Below, piece by piece: positions 1 through 10,900 of a stretch of 21,761 nucleotides of DNA. Within the stretch, counting starts at the first letter, position 1. The number at the start of each line of letters is the position of its first letter. Source of the DNA: a virus. The position numbers were made by a program, and so were the translations under genes. The notes under the pieces were generated by a model. That model was not told the origin of the DNA and did no database searches. It saw only the letters and a program-made list of their open reading frames with translations. The stretch spans positions 1-21,761 of IMG/VR virus record IMGVR_UViG_3300031630_000373; one strand, written 5' to 3'.

Positions 1-1
1 A

Positions 2-1672
2 GCACTTGACACTATGGAAGCTGCAGGTAAAGTTCCAATCTTAGACCCAAGTGGTACAGTGAGAGGAACCGATGCAGTTTTAAAAACAGCTGAAGTTTAC
101 ACTGATGTTACATCGGAATACAAAGATCTACTTGCTCATCTTTCTGGTGAAGAAGGGTACAATCCAAACTTCTATTTAGATGGCTCAGGTATCTTAACCA
201 CAGGCGTAGGCCTTACAGCTGAGTATGTTGCTGACCCCTCACCACTTAGGGCTATGACAGAAAAGACCAATGAGGCTAAGAGTCGTGTACCTAAATACGC
301 AAGACTACACCCTCAGGTTCAGCTTGCTCTTGTTGACTCTGCTTATCGTGGTGACTTGACTAACACCAATGAGGACACTGGAGTGGTTACCTCTCAGAAA
401 TGGGTTGATCACGTAAACAACGGTGACTTTCGTAAGGCTGCTGTTGAACATATTAATCATAATGAATACAACAAAGCTAAGGGCATTAGTGGTAAAAACA
501 GAGGTCTTATCCCAAGGTTTGATTGGAGAGCTGCAGCTTTAAAAAGATCAGCAGAACCCCAGACTATACAAAAGATGCAAGATCGTAGTAAGTCAATCTA
601 TGATCAGAGAGAAGACGCTGCAATGCTTAATGGTATGGGTAGTGGAATTACTCCTGATAAGGTTCCAGAGTCAAACATCTTTAGTGATACTTTTGATTCA
701 GTTACAGATTCTGTAGAAGGATTTGTGGACAATTTGCTAGCTACTCGTAAATTTCCAGAACAAAAAGTACCACCAAAAACAACACAAGATATTCCAGTAC
801 CCGAACAAGGGACTACTGTACCTAACGCGGAGAATGAAATGGCAACACAAGCACAGGTTAAAGCTTTCATAAAGAAACGAAATGAAACACAAACACTACC
901 TGAAGGTGGTAGGGTTGACACTCCCTTGCGGAACCAACCAGCACCTACCTCAAAGTACGGTGTAATTGTAGGCAGAGAGCCTGTAGATACTGTTGGTGAA
1001 TACATAGGCCCCAACACTGTTATAGACCCTGCACTAATGCAACAAGTAGCACAAAATAGAATGCAGCAAAGTCAGCTTTATAACATACCTGTACCTACAA
1101 TTGACAACGACATACCTAGTGTTGCTAATGGTGGTGTATTCCCATTCCCTGCGGTAATCCCACAAGGAACTGTAGATCCGGGTTTACTTGCAGCATCTAA
1201 TCAACAAAAGATGATGATGGAGCAAGCTCGAATGCAACAAAATCAGCTTAACATGATGAACACACAAGGGGCTGTAGATCCGGGTTTAATTGCAGCAGCA
1301 GCTGGACAACAGTTATCTATGATGCAGCAAGCAGCTAAAGCTTCTGAAAGGGAGCCAGCTGCTATAGCTCAAGATCAAAGCAGGATGCAACAAAGTCAGC
1401 TTAACTTAGTTCAAAGGGGTGGACAAGGTTATCATTATGATCAGAATGGAAGGCTAGTTGTTAACTACACAGGCCCTGTTAACCCTGCACCACCAGTAGG
1501 TACTGTTCTTTCCAGTAATGGACAGCCTGTTACTACTGCTAGTGGCTCTATGATTGGAGCACCTACACAAAACCCAGCTTCTAAAGCTCCTGCTGGTGGT
1601 AAAGGCGCTAATGCCACACCTCAGTCAGCTATTGCACAGCTTACGGGTATGAAAGAACTCGGAGGTAAGTAA
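2..1672 (+). CDS. Virion-associated lysozyme / internal virion protein (5' end probably outside window)
   Basis: The frame is already open at base 2, and the first ATG (base 14) has no ribosome binding site, so the protein probably begins upstream. Numbering from that ATG (552 codons), residues about 38-180 look like a GH24 (T4-lysozyme type) muramidase. The triad spacing E47-x8-D56-x5-T62 matches T4 lysozyme E11/D20/T26, followed by TTGVGLT and a later basic GLIPRFDWRAAALKR stretch. Such domains in virion proteins make a local hole in peptidoglycan during DNA entry. From about residue 190 the chain becomes low-complexity: Pro/Gln-rich, then Met/Gln-rich with repeated VDPGL and RMQQSQL elements (about 335-465), then Ala/Gly/Pro-rich. 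It is first in a run of four large late genes, and its TAA overlaps the next ATG (TAATG). Placement among ejection proteins suggests a virion role rather than a free endolysin, which remains the alternative. Confidence 0.75.
   Translation, partial: ALDTMEAAGKVPILDPSGTVRGTDAVLKTAEVYTDVTSEYKDLLAHLSGEEGYNPNFYLDGSGILTTGVGLTAEYVADPSPLRAMTEKTNEAKSRVPKYARLHPQVQLALVDSAYRGDLTNTNEDTGVVTSQKWVDHVNNGDFRKAAVEHINHNEYNKAKGISGKNRGLIPRFDWRAAALKRSAEPQTIQKMQDRSKSIYDQREDAAMLNGMGSGITPDKVPESNIFSDTFDSVTDSVEGFVDNLLATRKFPEQKVPPKTTQDIPVPEQGTTVPNAENEMATQAQVKAFIKKRNETQTLPEGGRVDTPLRNQPAPTSKYGVIVGREPVDTVGEYIGPNTVIDPALMQQVAQNRMQQSQLYNIPVPTIDNDIPSVANGGVFPFPAVIPQGTVDPGLLAASNQQKMMMEQARMQQNQLNMMNTQGAVDPGLIAAAAGQQLSMMQQAAKASEREPAAIAQDQSRMQQSQLNLVQRGGQGYHYDQNGRLVVNYTGPVNPAPPVGTVLSSNGQPVTTASGSMIGAPTQNPASKAPAGGKGANATPQSAIAQLTGMKELGGK
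1019..1402 (+). repeat. Imperfect in-frame repeats encoding VDPGL and RMQQ(S/N)QL units
   Basis: Inside the lysozyme-domain gene, RMQQ(S/N)QL is encoded three times, at 1058-1078, 1229-1249 and 1382-1402. VDPGL is encoded twice, at 1172-1186 and 1274-1288, 102 bp apart, with the 15 bases identical. A related IDPALMQQ lies just before the first RMQQ unit. The spacing between RMQQ units is 171 and 153 bp, both multiples of three, so the frame is kept. The pattern suggests duplication of a Q/M-rich linker or interaction segment. Confidence 0.7.
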
Positions 1673-3831
1673 TGGCTGTTGATAGGAGTATGCCTAGATT
1701 TTCAGGCACTAACATACCTAGGCCTGTTCCTGATCCAAATCAGGGCAAGCTTAACTTTGATGGTAGGGGTCGGAAACCAAACCTAGCACCTAAACCTGTT
1801 CCACCAGTTCAACCAGTTCCAACTCAACAAGCATTAGACTTAGACAACACTGCTAAACCAAAAAATACTATACCTTCTGTAGATAAGAATGGTAACCCAA
1901 GGACTACTTTTCCAAAGGCTGCTGTAGATGATATGGGTAACAAGGTTAAACCAACTGATTATAAAAATCTGGCTAAGTTTGGTAAAGCTGCATGGAAAGC
2001 TACTAAGATTCCTAGGGCATTAACGATTCCGGGTCTTGGTGCTATGGTATTAGAAGAGGCATTGTTTCCTACAGTATATGACTCAACTGAAACTAAAGAT
2101 GCTCTTGCTGAGGAACAAGCAGGTTTTGATGAAGAAAGTATAAAAGCTTTAACTAAGGCTCAAGACAGAGTTAACTTACTAACAGATATAAACGCTGCAC
2201 CTAAGTTACTTAACGAAGCTAAGTTAGAGTTGTCTCAACTTAAAGGTTCTACAGATCCACAACAATCTATTACCGAATGGGAAAACGATGTTAAGTCAGA
2301 GTTGGCAAACAACCAAGCTATTATTGACGCACACACAAGGAACTTAAGCTTTGACCCTGATGCTCTTAGGTCTGCACTTAAACCTGCATTAGAGCAAAGG
2401 GATGCTCTTGAATCTAAGCTTGCTGATGCGTCTTCTTGGCGTAAGAGTATTGATGCAGAATCTGCAGTTAACAAAGACCCAGACGCTGTATCTGTTATGG
2501 AAATGGCTCAAGGTATGGACCCAAGTACACTACTACCTCAGCTTGGTTCTTTAGATAAAAATACAATTAAAAAAGAAACTGATAGTGTATTAGATAGGTT
2601 TATTGACGGATCAATTACTACTGTTAATCAAGCTATGTCACTTGCTGGTAAAGGACTTGGTTCATTGTTTAGCGACCCAGCTATTCAGAAAGCACTTGTG
2701 TACTACATGGGTGCTCGTCTTATGGGTTACTCTGGTAGTGGTTCAGGTATGGCTGCTGGTGAAGTTCTTCTTAAAAGCTGGGAAGATCAAGCTGCTGCTG
2801 ATGTTTTAACAACTAAGGCACAAAACAAACTCGCTGAAGATGCAGCTGTAGATCATACTAAGTCTGTTCAATTCTTTGATAAAACTACAAAGAAGATTAT
2901 CTCAGGTTACTCATCTAAAGATGGTAAGGCTTTCTATCAGGTTACAGACAAGGGGCTTAACAAAGATAAGAACGGTAATCCTATTGCTATAAACCCAGCG
3001 TCATCTGGACTTGTTACTTATAAATCAAACACTCATAAAACTTATGATGAGATTAATCAAGGTATCTTGGACTCTACTAATAAGCAGACCAATTCCTTTA
3101 TTAAAACTCTTAATGATAATCCAGATTATGATGAGAAAGATTTGGCAGCTCTTAACCAGACTTTTGGTAACGGACGTGCAGCCAGAGATGTGCTTGAAAT
3201 TGTTACTAGGGAAATGCAAGAAGCAGGTGTTGACTATGACAATGCTGCATTTTCGGCTATGTTCCAAAACATGTTAACGACTACAATGGAGAAACAAGCT
3301 GATGGTTTACGTAAAGGTGACTATGGCGAAGAGACTGCAAGCATGGTTGGTGAGTGGCGAGAAATGCAACTCAAGAGTAGCTTAACAGGTGAAGGTAATA
3401 TAGCTAACTTTGTATATGGAAAAGCTACGAAATGGAGTGGCGATGGTGTTGCCGAATATGAAGAAGGTTTTGACGCTAGTGGTCATGCTAAGGGTATGCT
3501 TGAAGAGAAGATAAACTCTCAAAAGAATTGGTGGGTTAAAGCTGCTATTGCAAATGGAGCTGATCCAATCTTAGCTAACGAAAAGATAACCACTACTAGA
3601 GTTGTTCAGGAGTTTGGACGTTTGTTCCAAGATACTGTAATGCGAGATCCAACTGCACGTGTGTACTGGTCAGATCAATCTGGTGACAGAACTAACGCAT
3701 TCATGGAGTGGATGCAGAGCAATGACACAGGTAATATTAACCATGAACATCAATACCTAGGACTTAATTCCCCTGAAGTTAGGAGTCTTTCACTTGATAT
3801 TGATTTTAATAAACCTTTTAAGATGAAGTAA
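1672..3831 (+). CDS. Probable internal virion (ejection) protein, 719 aa, coiled-coil
   Basis: No family is recognised with certainty. The start is firm: GGAGG lies 6 nt before the ATG, and the ATG overlaps the upstream stop by one base. Residues 1-70 are rich in Pro, Asn and Lys with PxPVPP-type repeats. Residues about 95-130 hold a basic amphipathic stretch ending in a short hydrophobic segment (TIPGLGAMVLEEALF). Residues about 135-270 are Lys/Glu/Leu/Ala-rich and look like coiled coil. A Gly/Ser/Met-rich, weakly hydrophobic segment (about 340-370) follows, then a polar alpha-helical C-terminal half. Length and position between a lysozyme-domain protein and a very large protein resemble the internal-core block of T7-like phages (gp14-gp15-gp16). 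The gp15-like role is inferred from size and context only, not from residues. Confidence 0.55.
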   Translation: MAVDRSMPRFSGTNIPRPVPDPNQGKLNFDGRGRKPNLAPKPVPPVQPVPTQQALDLDNTAKPKNTIPSVDKNGNPRTTFPKAAVDDMGNKVKPTDYKNLAKFGKAAWKATKIPRALTIPGLGAMVLEEALFPTVYDSTETKDALAEEQAGFDEESIKALTKAQDRVNLLTDINAAPKLLNEAKLELSQLKGSTDPQQSITEWENDVKSELANNQAIIDAHTRNLSFDPDALRSALKPALEQRDALESKLADASSWRKSIDAESAVNKDPDAVSVMEMAQGMDPSTLLPQLGSLDKNTIKKETDSVLDRFIDGSITTVNQAMSLAGKGLGSLFSDPAIQKALVYYMGARLMGYSGSGSGMAAGEVLLKSWEDQAAADVLTTKAQNKLAEDAAVDHTKSVQFFDKTTKKIISGYSSKDGKAFYQVTDKGLNKDKNGNPIAINPASSGLVTYKSNTHKTYDEINQGILDSTNKQTNSFIKTLNDNPDYDEKDLAALNQTFGNGRAARDVLEIVTREMQEAGVDYDNAAFSAMFQNMLTTTMEKQADGLRKGDYGEETASMVGEWREMQLKSSLTGEGNIANFVYGKATKWSGDGVAEYEEGFDASGHAKGMLEEKINSQKNWWVKAAIANGADPILANEKITTTRVVQEFGRLFQDTVMRDPTARVYWSDQSGDRTNAFMEWMQSNDTGNINHEHQYLGLNSPEVRSLSLDIDFNKPFKMK

Positions 3832-3843
3832 TAGGAGAATACT

Positions 3844-6800
3844 ATGGGAGAGGGTCTTGTTTTAGATCTAGGTGATTTACTCACACAAGAAAAAGAGGCT
3901 ACACAAGGCCCCCAAGAAAGCTCATTAGCTATTAAAGGGTCCGATTGGGCCTTTATTGATGGTGATACTATATTTAATTCAGTAACAGGTAAGTCAATAA
4001 GACTAGATGGAATTGACACCAGAGAAACTGCTAAGTTTATAAAAGAAAAGCCATACTCAGAGTCTGAGATTGGTGCAGATTCTGCTGCAGCTTACATAGC
4101 TGGTCTTGCAAATGAATATGGTTTTAACAGAGAAGTTTATTCAGGTGAGAAAGGTTACTATGATCGTGATCTTGGTGACTTGTATAATGAAGATGGTGAG
4201 TCTTTTGTACAAACTCTAATAAAATCTGGTGTAGCTTCTCCATCAAGATTTTCTGGTGGAGATGACGTAGGTAATGTTCTTGCAAGTGCTTTTGCTGAGA
4301 AGAGTAGAAACTCTGATAAAGTTCTAGGTACTGCCAGTGACCTGTCTTCTTTTGAGCAAGCCAGACAAGCTATCTATGAGGTTGAGACAGACCCCTATGG
4401 TGGTATGGCAGTTCAGAAGCTAATGGCCTTTGACGCTGCTGAGTACGCACGTAACCCTAACTTCTACATGGGCATTAAAACTGTTAACGCTGGTGCAGAT
4501 TACGAAGGTAAGTCTAGAACTCCTTTTGGTACTGGCTTTGACATTGGATTTGCTAACTTGTATAAAGGTTTAAATACTTTTGGTCAAGCTCTTAGTGATC
4601 GTATAGGTGCTGAAGAGACTGAGGCATCCTTTGCAGCAGACGCAATTAAGAATCAGAAGTATATAAATGCTCAACCACTTCTAAACATGAATGTAACTCA
4701 AATGGATTGGACTGAGTTTGATGAAGTATCTTCTGGACTCAGGGGTATGCTTGGTTCATCTCTACCATTCATGGGTGCAACCTTAGTTGGTATGGCTGCT
4801 ATGCCTGTAACTGCTGGTGCTTCTGCTGCACTACCTATTTCTGTTTACACAGGTATGGTATTAGATACTATGGAAGGTGACATAGCTGACAAGAATCTTG
4901 GTGTTGCTATTGTAGCTGGAACTGCTATGACTTTCTTAGACAGACTAGGACTTAAGGGTCTTGTCAGTCCTAAGATGATGCTTACCAACGAAGGTCGTAA
5001 GGAAGCGATCGGTCATATTGCTAGAGTTAAAGGTATTTCTACGGAAGAAGCATCAAACCTCTTACTGTCTATGAGTAAACGAGAGTTGCTCTCAGAGATT
5101 GGTAACGCTAAAGAGTTTGCAGCTAATCAAATACAGAAAGGTCACTTGTTTAGGGAAAGTGTTAAGCGACTATCAAGGGGAACTGCACAAGAGGGTGTGA
5201 CAGAAGCAATGCAAGAACTCACAGAGTACACTGCTGCTGTCATTGGCTCTGAGAAACAATGGAACTACGATGAAATAGAAAATCGTATGATCAATGCTGT
5301 TGTAGCAGGTGGTATTATGGGTGCTGGATTCACAGCTCCGGGCACTGCTTTCCAAGTTGCTGATTGGCATGCTGCTGCTGACATTGATAGTGATGTTGAT
5401 AATAGATTTGACAATCAAGTACATAGTAATATAGTTAAACAACAAGAAGATTCAAGGGGGTATATTCAAACAGTTGATTCCATCACAGCCACTAACTCTG
5501 CGGAAGAGAAAGTGTTTCAAGAAGGAATGGAAAACCAAAGGTTTGATAAAGCTGAGGCTCAAGAGTTAGGTAAATCTTGGAACTCTGATCAGGACTTGTC
5601 TAACCCACGAAGTGTGGACGATTGGGCTGAGATGCATGACAGGCCTAACACTAGTCTTGCTTGGATTAAATCTTTTGCAAAGAACCCTAAGGTTGCTTTA
5701 CGTGGGACAATGGATAATGCTATTCAGAAACTTGATGGTGTATCCACTACTGCTGTTAAAATGGTAGACATGATTGGTTCTTACAGGAACCGTGTGTTTC
5801 CCGGAAGGAACATGGTAATGTCTCAACAACTTAAAGTAGCTGAGTACGACAGTATGCTTTCTCCTCAGGAAGAAATTGAAGCATCCTTTAAAACTCCTAG
5901 GGGTTTAAGCTCTGCTAGTCGGTCTGACTTTGTAAGTAAGTTAATGTATAAATACAATGAAGAACTTCTTAAACCTGCAAGAGAATCTGGAAAACCTGTT
6001 AATTGGAGTAAAGCTTCAGACGAGCTTGTGTCCAACAAGCAAGCGATACTTAAGTACGACAAGGAACTTTTAACAAGATCTAATGCAATGCTTAGGGATA
6101 ACAACATTGCTATTGAAGATGGTAACACAGTCTCTAACAATCAAGATCCAATAGAGGTTCTTCAGGATTGGTCATACAGACATAAGAATCTATTGACAGA
6201 GTATATTGCTAACCATAAGGTTGAGTTTATAAACACCTTAATGTCTTCTTATCAGCTTGACTATAACACTGCTATGGATTTAACTGACTCCATTATAAAC
6301 GATGAAACAGTTAATACTATTGGTGATGCGTTTGATGTAACTAAGCATGGACTTAATCCTTCTTATAACAAGCAACGTAAAATGAACATCTCTGATCGAC
6401 CTGAGTTTGCTAAGTTCTTAGAGCAGAACATATTTAAAAACATGGGTGATGCTTCACGAAGTGCTGCAAGATTTCAGGCTCATCGTAAGTTTTTAGGTAA
6501 GGATTCGGTGTACCTTAATCGTATGCTTAATGATACCTACATGGAGATTCGTGAAGCTAAGGGTGAGCAAGCTGCAGTTAAACACACTTCAGAACTTGCA
6601 CATGATATTCGTAATGCTTTGAATGCTGAATCAGGTAACTACAAAAGGATAGAGAATCAAAACTTAAAGCAAGCTCAGAAATACTTAACAGTTGTAACTA
6701 TGCTTCAGTCTTTATCTAATGCTGCTTTCTCTTCTATACCAGAAGTTGGTATGATCTTTAACGGTGTTCCTCGGGAAGTTATGGTTAAGAACACAGCTAC

Positions 6801-7932
6801 TTACGGTTATCTATTTGGTAATGCTGTTGGCTCTTGGATTAGAAACTTGGGTGTTGTAGCTAGGGTTGCAAAGCCCCGTGATACTCTTGAAACTATTATT
6901 GAAAAGAAACTAGCAGAGTATCGTTCTAAGGGTGACACTGACCCTAGGTTTGTGTACTACACAGATATGAAACAAATGCTACGTAGTACTGGATTTATGT
7001 CTCAGGAAACTGGTGCAGCTACAACTACAGGTGTTCAAGAAACTAACCAGTTAACTAAGGGGATGGCTGACGCTTTCTTCAAAGCTAACTTCTTACACGA
7101 CCAACAAGACATGCATCGTATGATGCGTCTATCACTCTTTAATGATTTTCTTATAGGTAAGATAGATCTTATTGATAGGTATGAAGGTCAGACTGACACA
7201 GTTGGTGTTGCTGAAGCTAAGAAAATGTTGAGAGACTTAGGGATACCCCTCAGTTCTTTACAACCTTTATCACATAAGATGAAGCGTGGTGAAACACTCA
7301 CTGATACTGAAGCAGCTATCTACAAAGATGTGTTTCTTAATGGAGCTGCTAACTTTGTTAACCAAGCTATACCTATGCCTAACGCATTGAACAGGCCACT
7401 GATCTACAGTGACCCACACTTTGCAATGTTAACACAGTTTAATGGTTTTACTTCAACGTTCCAAGCTAACCAGATACCGATGATGTGGGATCAAGTTAAG
7501 CGAGGAGGTCCAAGTTCTAAGGGATTAACTTACGGAACCTTTGCATCAGCTAGCACTATGCTTCTTCTTGCATTTGCATCTCAAGGAATCAAAGATGAAC
7601 TTAAGTATGGAGAATCTTCACCGTACCTTTCAGACCCACAGAAAATACAACGAGCTATATACTCAAGCGGATTACTAGGAACTATGGAGCGTGTGATCGG
7701 GAGTGACTTCCTGTTTCCCTTGTATCCTGAAAGTTCTTATGGTGCTTCAGAGTATGTGTGGGATCATGTTGCAGGTGAAGCCCCTGCTGCTGGTACAGTT
7801 GAGCGTACTTATGGTATTATTGAAGGTCTGATAACATCAGATGATGCGCAATTCAAAAGAAACTTATACGGAAGTATACCTATCTTTGCTCCTTACAAAA
7901 ACAGAATGATAAACTGGAATACTGATGATTAA
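3844..7932 (+). CDS. Very large internal virion protein with N-terminal staphylococcal-nuclease (SNase) domain
   Basis: This is a 1362-residue protein with AGGAG 6 nt before the ATG. Residues about 33-140 match the thermonuclease fold: IDGDT (D39, D41), RLDGID-T-R-E (R53, D58, T59, E61), YYDRDLGDLY (R108) and a FVQTLIKSGVA helix. These correspond to staphylococcal nuclease D19, D21, R35, D40, T41, E43 and R87, so all calcium-binding and catalytic positions appear intact. Membrane-like Ala/Gly/Met-rich stretches lie at about residues 298-372 and 484-505, and another near 1226-1245. The rest is polar and helical, and the last 200 residues have the look of the C-terminal region of large phage polyvalent or ejection proteins. 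It follows a lysozyme-domain gene and a coiled-coil gene, so the likely role is an ejected, membrane-crossing protein. The nuclease is strongly supported; ejection into the host is inference. Confidence 0.75.
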   Translation: MGEGLVLDLGDLLTQEKEATQGPQESSLAIKGSDWAFIDGDTIFNSVTGKSIRLDGIDTRETAKFIKEKPYSESEIGADSAAAYIAGLANEYGFNREVYSGEKGYYDRDLGDLYNEDGESFVQTLIKSGVASPSRFSGGDDVGNVLASAFAEKSRNSDKVLGTASDLSSFEQARQAIYEVETDPYGGMAVQKLMAFDAAEYARNPNFYMGIKTVNAGADYEGKSRTPFGTGFDIGFANLYKGLNTFGQALSDRIGAEETEASFAADAIKNQKYINAQPLLNMNVTQMDWTEFDEVSSGLRGMLGSSLPFMGATLVGMAAMPVTAGASAALPISVYTGMVLDTMEGDIADKNLGVAIVAGTAMTFLDRLGLKGLVSPKMMLTNEGRKEAIGHIARVKGISTEEASNLLLSMSKRELLSEIGNAKEFAANQIQKGHLFRESVKRLSRGTAQEGVTEAMQELTEYTAAVIGSEKQWNYDEIENRMINAVVAGGIMGAGFTAPGTAFQVADWHAAADIDSDVDNRFDNQVHSNIVKQQEDSRGYIQTVDSITATNSAEEKVFQEGMENQRFDKAEAQELGKSWNSDQDLSNPRSVDDWAEMHDRPNTSLAWIKSFAKNPKVALRGTMDNAIQKLDGVSTTAVKMVDMIGSYRNRVFPGRNMVMSQQLKVAEYDSMLSPQEEIEASFKTPRGLSSASRSDFVSKLMYKYNEELLKPARESGKPVNWSKASDELVSNKQAILKYDKELLTRSNAMLRDNNIAIEDGNTVSNNQDPIEVLQDWSYRHKNLLTEYIANHKVEFINTLMSSYQLDYNTAMDLTDSIINDETVNTIGDAFDVTKHGLNPSYNKQRKMNISDRPEFAKFLEQNIFKNMGDASRSAARFQAHRKFLGKDSVYLNRMLNDTYMEIREAKGEQAAVKHTSELAHDIRNALNAESGNYKRIENQNLKQAQKYLTVVTMLQSLSNAAFSSIPEVGMIFNGVPREVMVKNTATYGYLFGNAVGSWIRNLGVVARVAKPRDTLETIIEKKLAEYRSKGDTDPRFVYYTDMKQMLRSTGFMSQETGAATTTGVQETNQLTKGMADAFFKANFLHDQQDMHRMMRLSLFNDFLIGKIDLIDRYEGQTDTVGVAEAKKMLRDLGIPLSSLQPLSHKMKRGETLTDTEAAIYKDVFLNGAANFVNQAIPMPNALNRPLIYSDPHFAMLTQFNGFTSTFQANQIPMMWDQVKRGGPSSKGLTYGTFASASTMLLLAFASQGIKDELKYGESSPYLSDPQKIQRAIYSSGLLGTMERVIGSDFLFPLYPESSYGASEYVWDHVAGEAPAAGTVERTYGIIEGLITSDDAQFKRNLYGSIPIFAPYKNRMINWNTDD

Positions 7933-7964
7933 TAATATACAAGAAGTACTAGGAGGTCTAGCTA

Positions 7965-10900
7965 ATGGCTAAGTTTAATGCAGGTAATGCAGGGCAAGTA
8001 AAACGTCTTGAAGCATCTAGGGCTATGGATTCTAATGGCATACAAGATGCCATCGCAGATAAAATTCAAGTAGGTTTAACCCAAGATAGTGTGTTTCCAA
8101 CGGAAGAAGGTCAGTACGATAATGCGGTTCTACCTGCTGCACCTGTTGGAGTTAATGATGGGAAGCAAGAAATGCTTCCTGTTAATAACCCAGAACAGAT
8201 AGCTGCACTTGAGTTACAGCAACAACAAAGAGCTAGGTCTAGTTCTATTCAGCAGTTAGCTGACACAGAAGTCTTATCTAATTGGGACAAGAGTAGTATT
8301 GCTGGTATCGTAGGTGAGGCTAACAAGCCTAGGTTAATCCATGCTCTTACTAACCTTAGTAAAACTGATTCAGTTAAGATACCAGTGGATACAGGTTTGG
8401 AAGGTTCAGCTGAGAAAAGGAATTATGTTGCACAAAACATGATGAACTTTAAAGCACCTTCTGTGAGGGTAGCTGAAGATCCTGATGCACCTAAAGAGAA
8501 GATGGTTGATGCCGCAAGGACTAGGCCATTGACTGCAGCTAATCTTTTCTCTCATCTTGGAATGATACAAGAGACTAGTCCAGATGATGTTCGTATGTTT
8601 GAGGTTACATCTGATGCACAAGTCTTAGGGTTTGTTGTTATGGAGCATGAGTACATGCGTCATATGCAAGAGAGAAATATTATATCTCCTGAGATGATTG
8701 ATAATTTTACTGATGATGAAATCAATCAACTAACTGGATTAAGTTCTCAAGATACAGAGTCTGACATATCTGTTGGTAAGCTTGGAAATATGTATCATGA
8801 ACAGTTAATGATGTATCAGCAGGTGGCTCAAGGTGGTAAGGATATTATCCCTGATAAACATCTTGACCCTGCTAATCAATTAACTAAAGAAGCTTATGAA
8901 CAGTTAGGTCTTTGGGTTAAGCAGCAGTACAACCTAGGTAACCCTGCTAACACTAAGTTAATAGATGTTGGTACTAATGGTAACACTCGTTATGATTATG
9001 TACTTACACCTACTGGTGTTCTTGCTATTGAGAACGCTAGGAAAGATGCTATAGAGCCTGATGTACGCATTAGAACTCAGATCATCAATGACCCTAAGTC
9101 ATTCCCAGCTTATCAAAAAGATAAATCAGACACTAATAAGAACTTTAAATTACCATCTGACAAGAAGCGAAGACTGCAACCTGAAGTTGAAGCAATGTCA
9201 AACACATCAGCTGTTAAACATATCATAACACCTAATCGTTTAAAGTCAGGTTTATTGATAGCTTTGCAAGCTTTTAAGTATGCTAGCCAAACATTAAGCA
9301 ATGATTTAGTTGGTGGCTCTGAGATTCAAGTAGACGGTCAAACAGTTGGTATAAATGGTAGGGTTGTAGTTGAATCATGGCAAGGTAACTCTCTTGGCAT
9401 TGGTCAGAAGATGGCAGACAAGATCAACAACACTGCTGAGAACTTGTTATTAAAAGCTAAAGCACTTACCAAAGAAATAGAATCAGACCGTATGATGAAT
9501 CGACCTGTTGACTATGATAAGCAAAATCAGATCAGAGTTCTTCTTGATTTCCATAAGACTGCCCAGACAAACGCTTGGCGTAAAGCTAGGTATAACCAAG
9601 AAGCTACTAAGGCTTTGGCTATGGTTCAAGATGTTGTCGAGGTCTATGGTCTTCCTATTGGATTCCCTACTTTCCTTCAGTCAGGAACATCAAGAATAAG
9701 CTATGCCACTCAGGTTATGAATGTTCAAAACAACAAGTTTGCTAGGCAACTGTTTGGAAGTGGTACTAAGTACGAGGTTAAACCTAATACTAATACTAAT
9801 AAAGAACAAGCTATGCTTATAACTTGGGCAGGTCACTTCTTTACAGATGGTGCTTTTGTACCAGAGAAGATGCTTATTAACATGAGAGAACGTATCAACT
9901 CAAGCCCACCTGATCCTAAGCTTATGGCAATAGCTTCAGTTGGAAAGAAGCTTAAGGAAACTATGGACAGTTATAACACAGACTTACCTGTGGACTCTGT
10001 TCTTAAAATGGAAATAGTAAACGGTGAAGTTCAAGGTGTAGGTGCTGCAATCAACGCACCACGTCCTAAATTTAGTTCAGATGATGATGTTAAAAGGTTC
10101 TTAACCGAAGCAGCAAAGCACCCCAATGAGGTTGTTAATTTAATAGAGGAAGCCATTGAGCTTTCTAATTATATGGATGCGGTTAAGAGTAATGGAACTA
10201 TTATGTCACAGATGAGACCCATTGAAGTTGATGGTATCATGAATGGTATTGCAAGTATGTCTGCTCAACTTGGAATCATAGATGTTATGTACCGAGTTGG
10301 TGTTCTTCGTGAACATCCTGAAAAAGTTATTGCAGATTACCAAGGGCTTGAGGGTAACCTACGTGACCTTATGGTTAACAACATGAGGGAATCTATCAGC
10401 GATATAACTGTTAACCCTGAGCTTATGAGTAAATGGGGCATTGACGAGTCTAATCACACTGAGATAGTAAACTTACTTGAGTTAGCTATACTTAATAAAG
10501 ATGAGTTCCTTAAGCCACCTATTATGACTTTTGCTTATGGACAGGCTATTGAGCGTATGTTGGGTGGAGTTATGAACGCAATAAGTACTGACGAGAACCT
10601 TAGGGCTGCGGCTTTAATTAGTTCTTTTGGTACTGCAGGTACAGGTAAGATCTTACATAAGATACTTTCTAGGGGTTTAACAGAAACTCTTTCACCTGAG
10701 ATTGTTGCTTTTGCAGAAGCTCTTAAAGATATGACTCAGGTTGGTATGCTATCTAATGAACCTATTCGTTTTGTAAAAGCTACTGGCACTACAACTTCAA
10801 GTAATTCTTTAGCTATGCAAGATACTGGTGATAAAGTTAGATCCACTATACAAATGGAATACTCTGACCCAGTTAAAGCAGGTAGAAGGTTTGGTGACCC

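Noticed and set aside
604-1017. 137-aa minus-strand frame inside the lysozyme-domain gene
   Set aside because: It lies wholly antisense to a well-supported gene, has no ribosome site, and its sequence looks like a shadow of biased codons.
2603-3277. Short frames within the 719-aa protein gene (68, 80 and 88 aa)
   Set aside because: They are out-of-frame shadows with hydrophobic or Lys/Leu-rich nonsense composition and no start signals.
3832-3843. T7-like consensus promoter before the SNase-domain gene
   Set aside because: The gap is only 12 bp and contains just a ribosome site. No shared promoter-like sequence was found in front of the other plus-strand genes.
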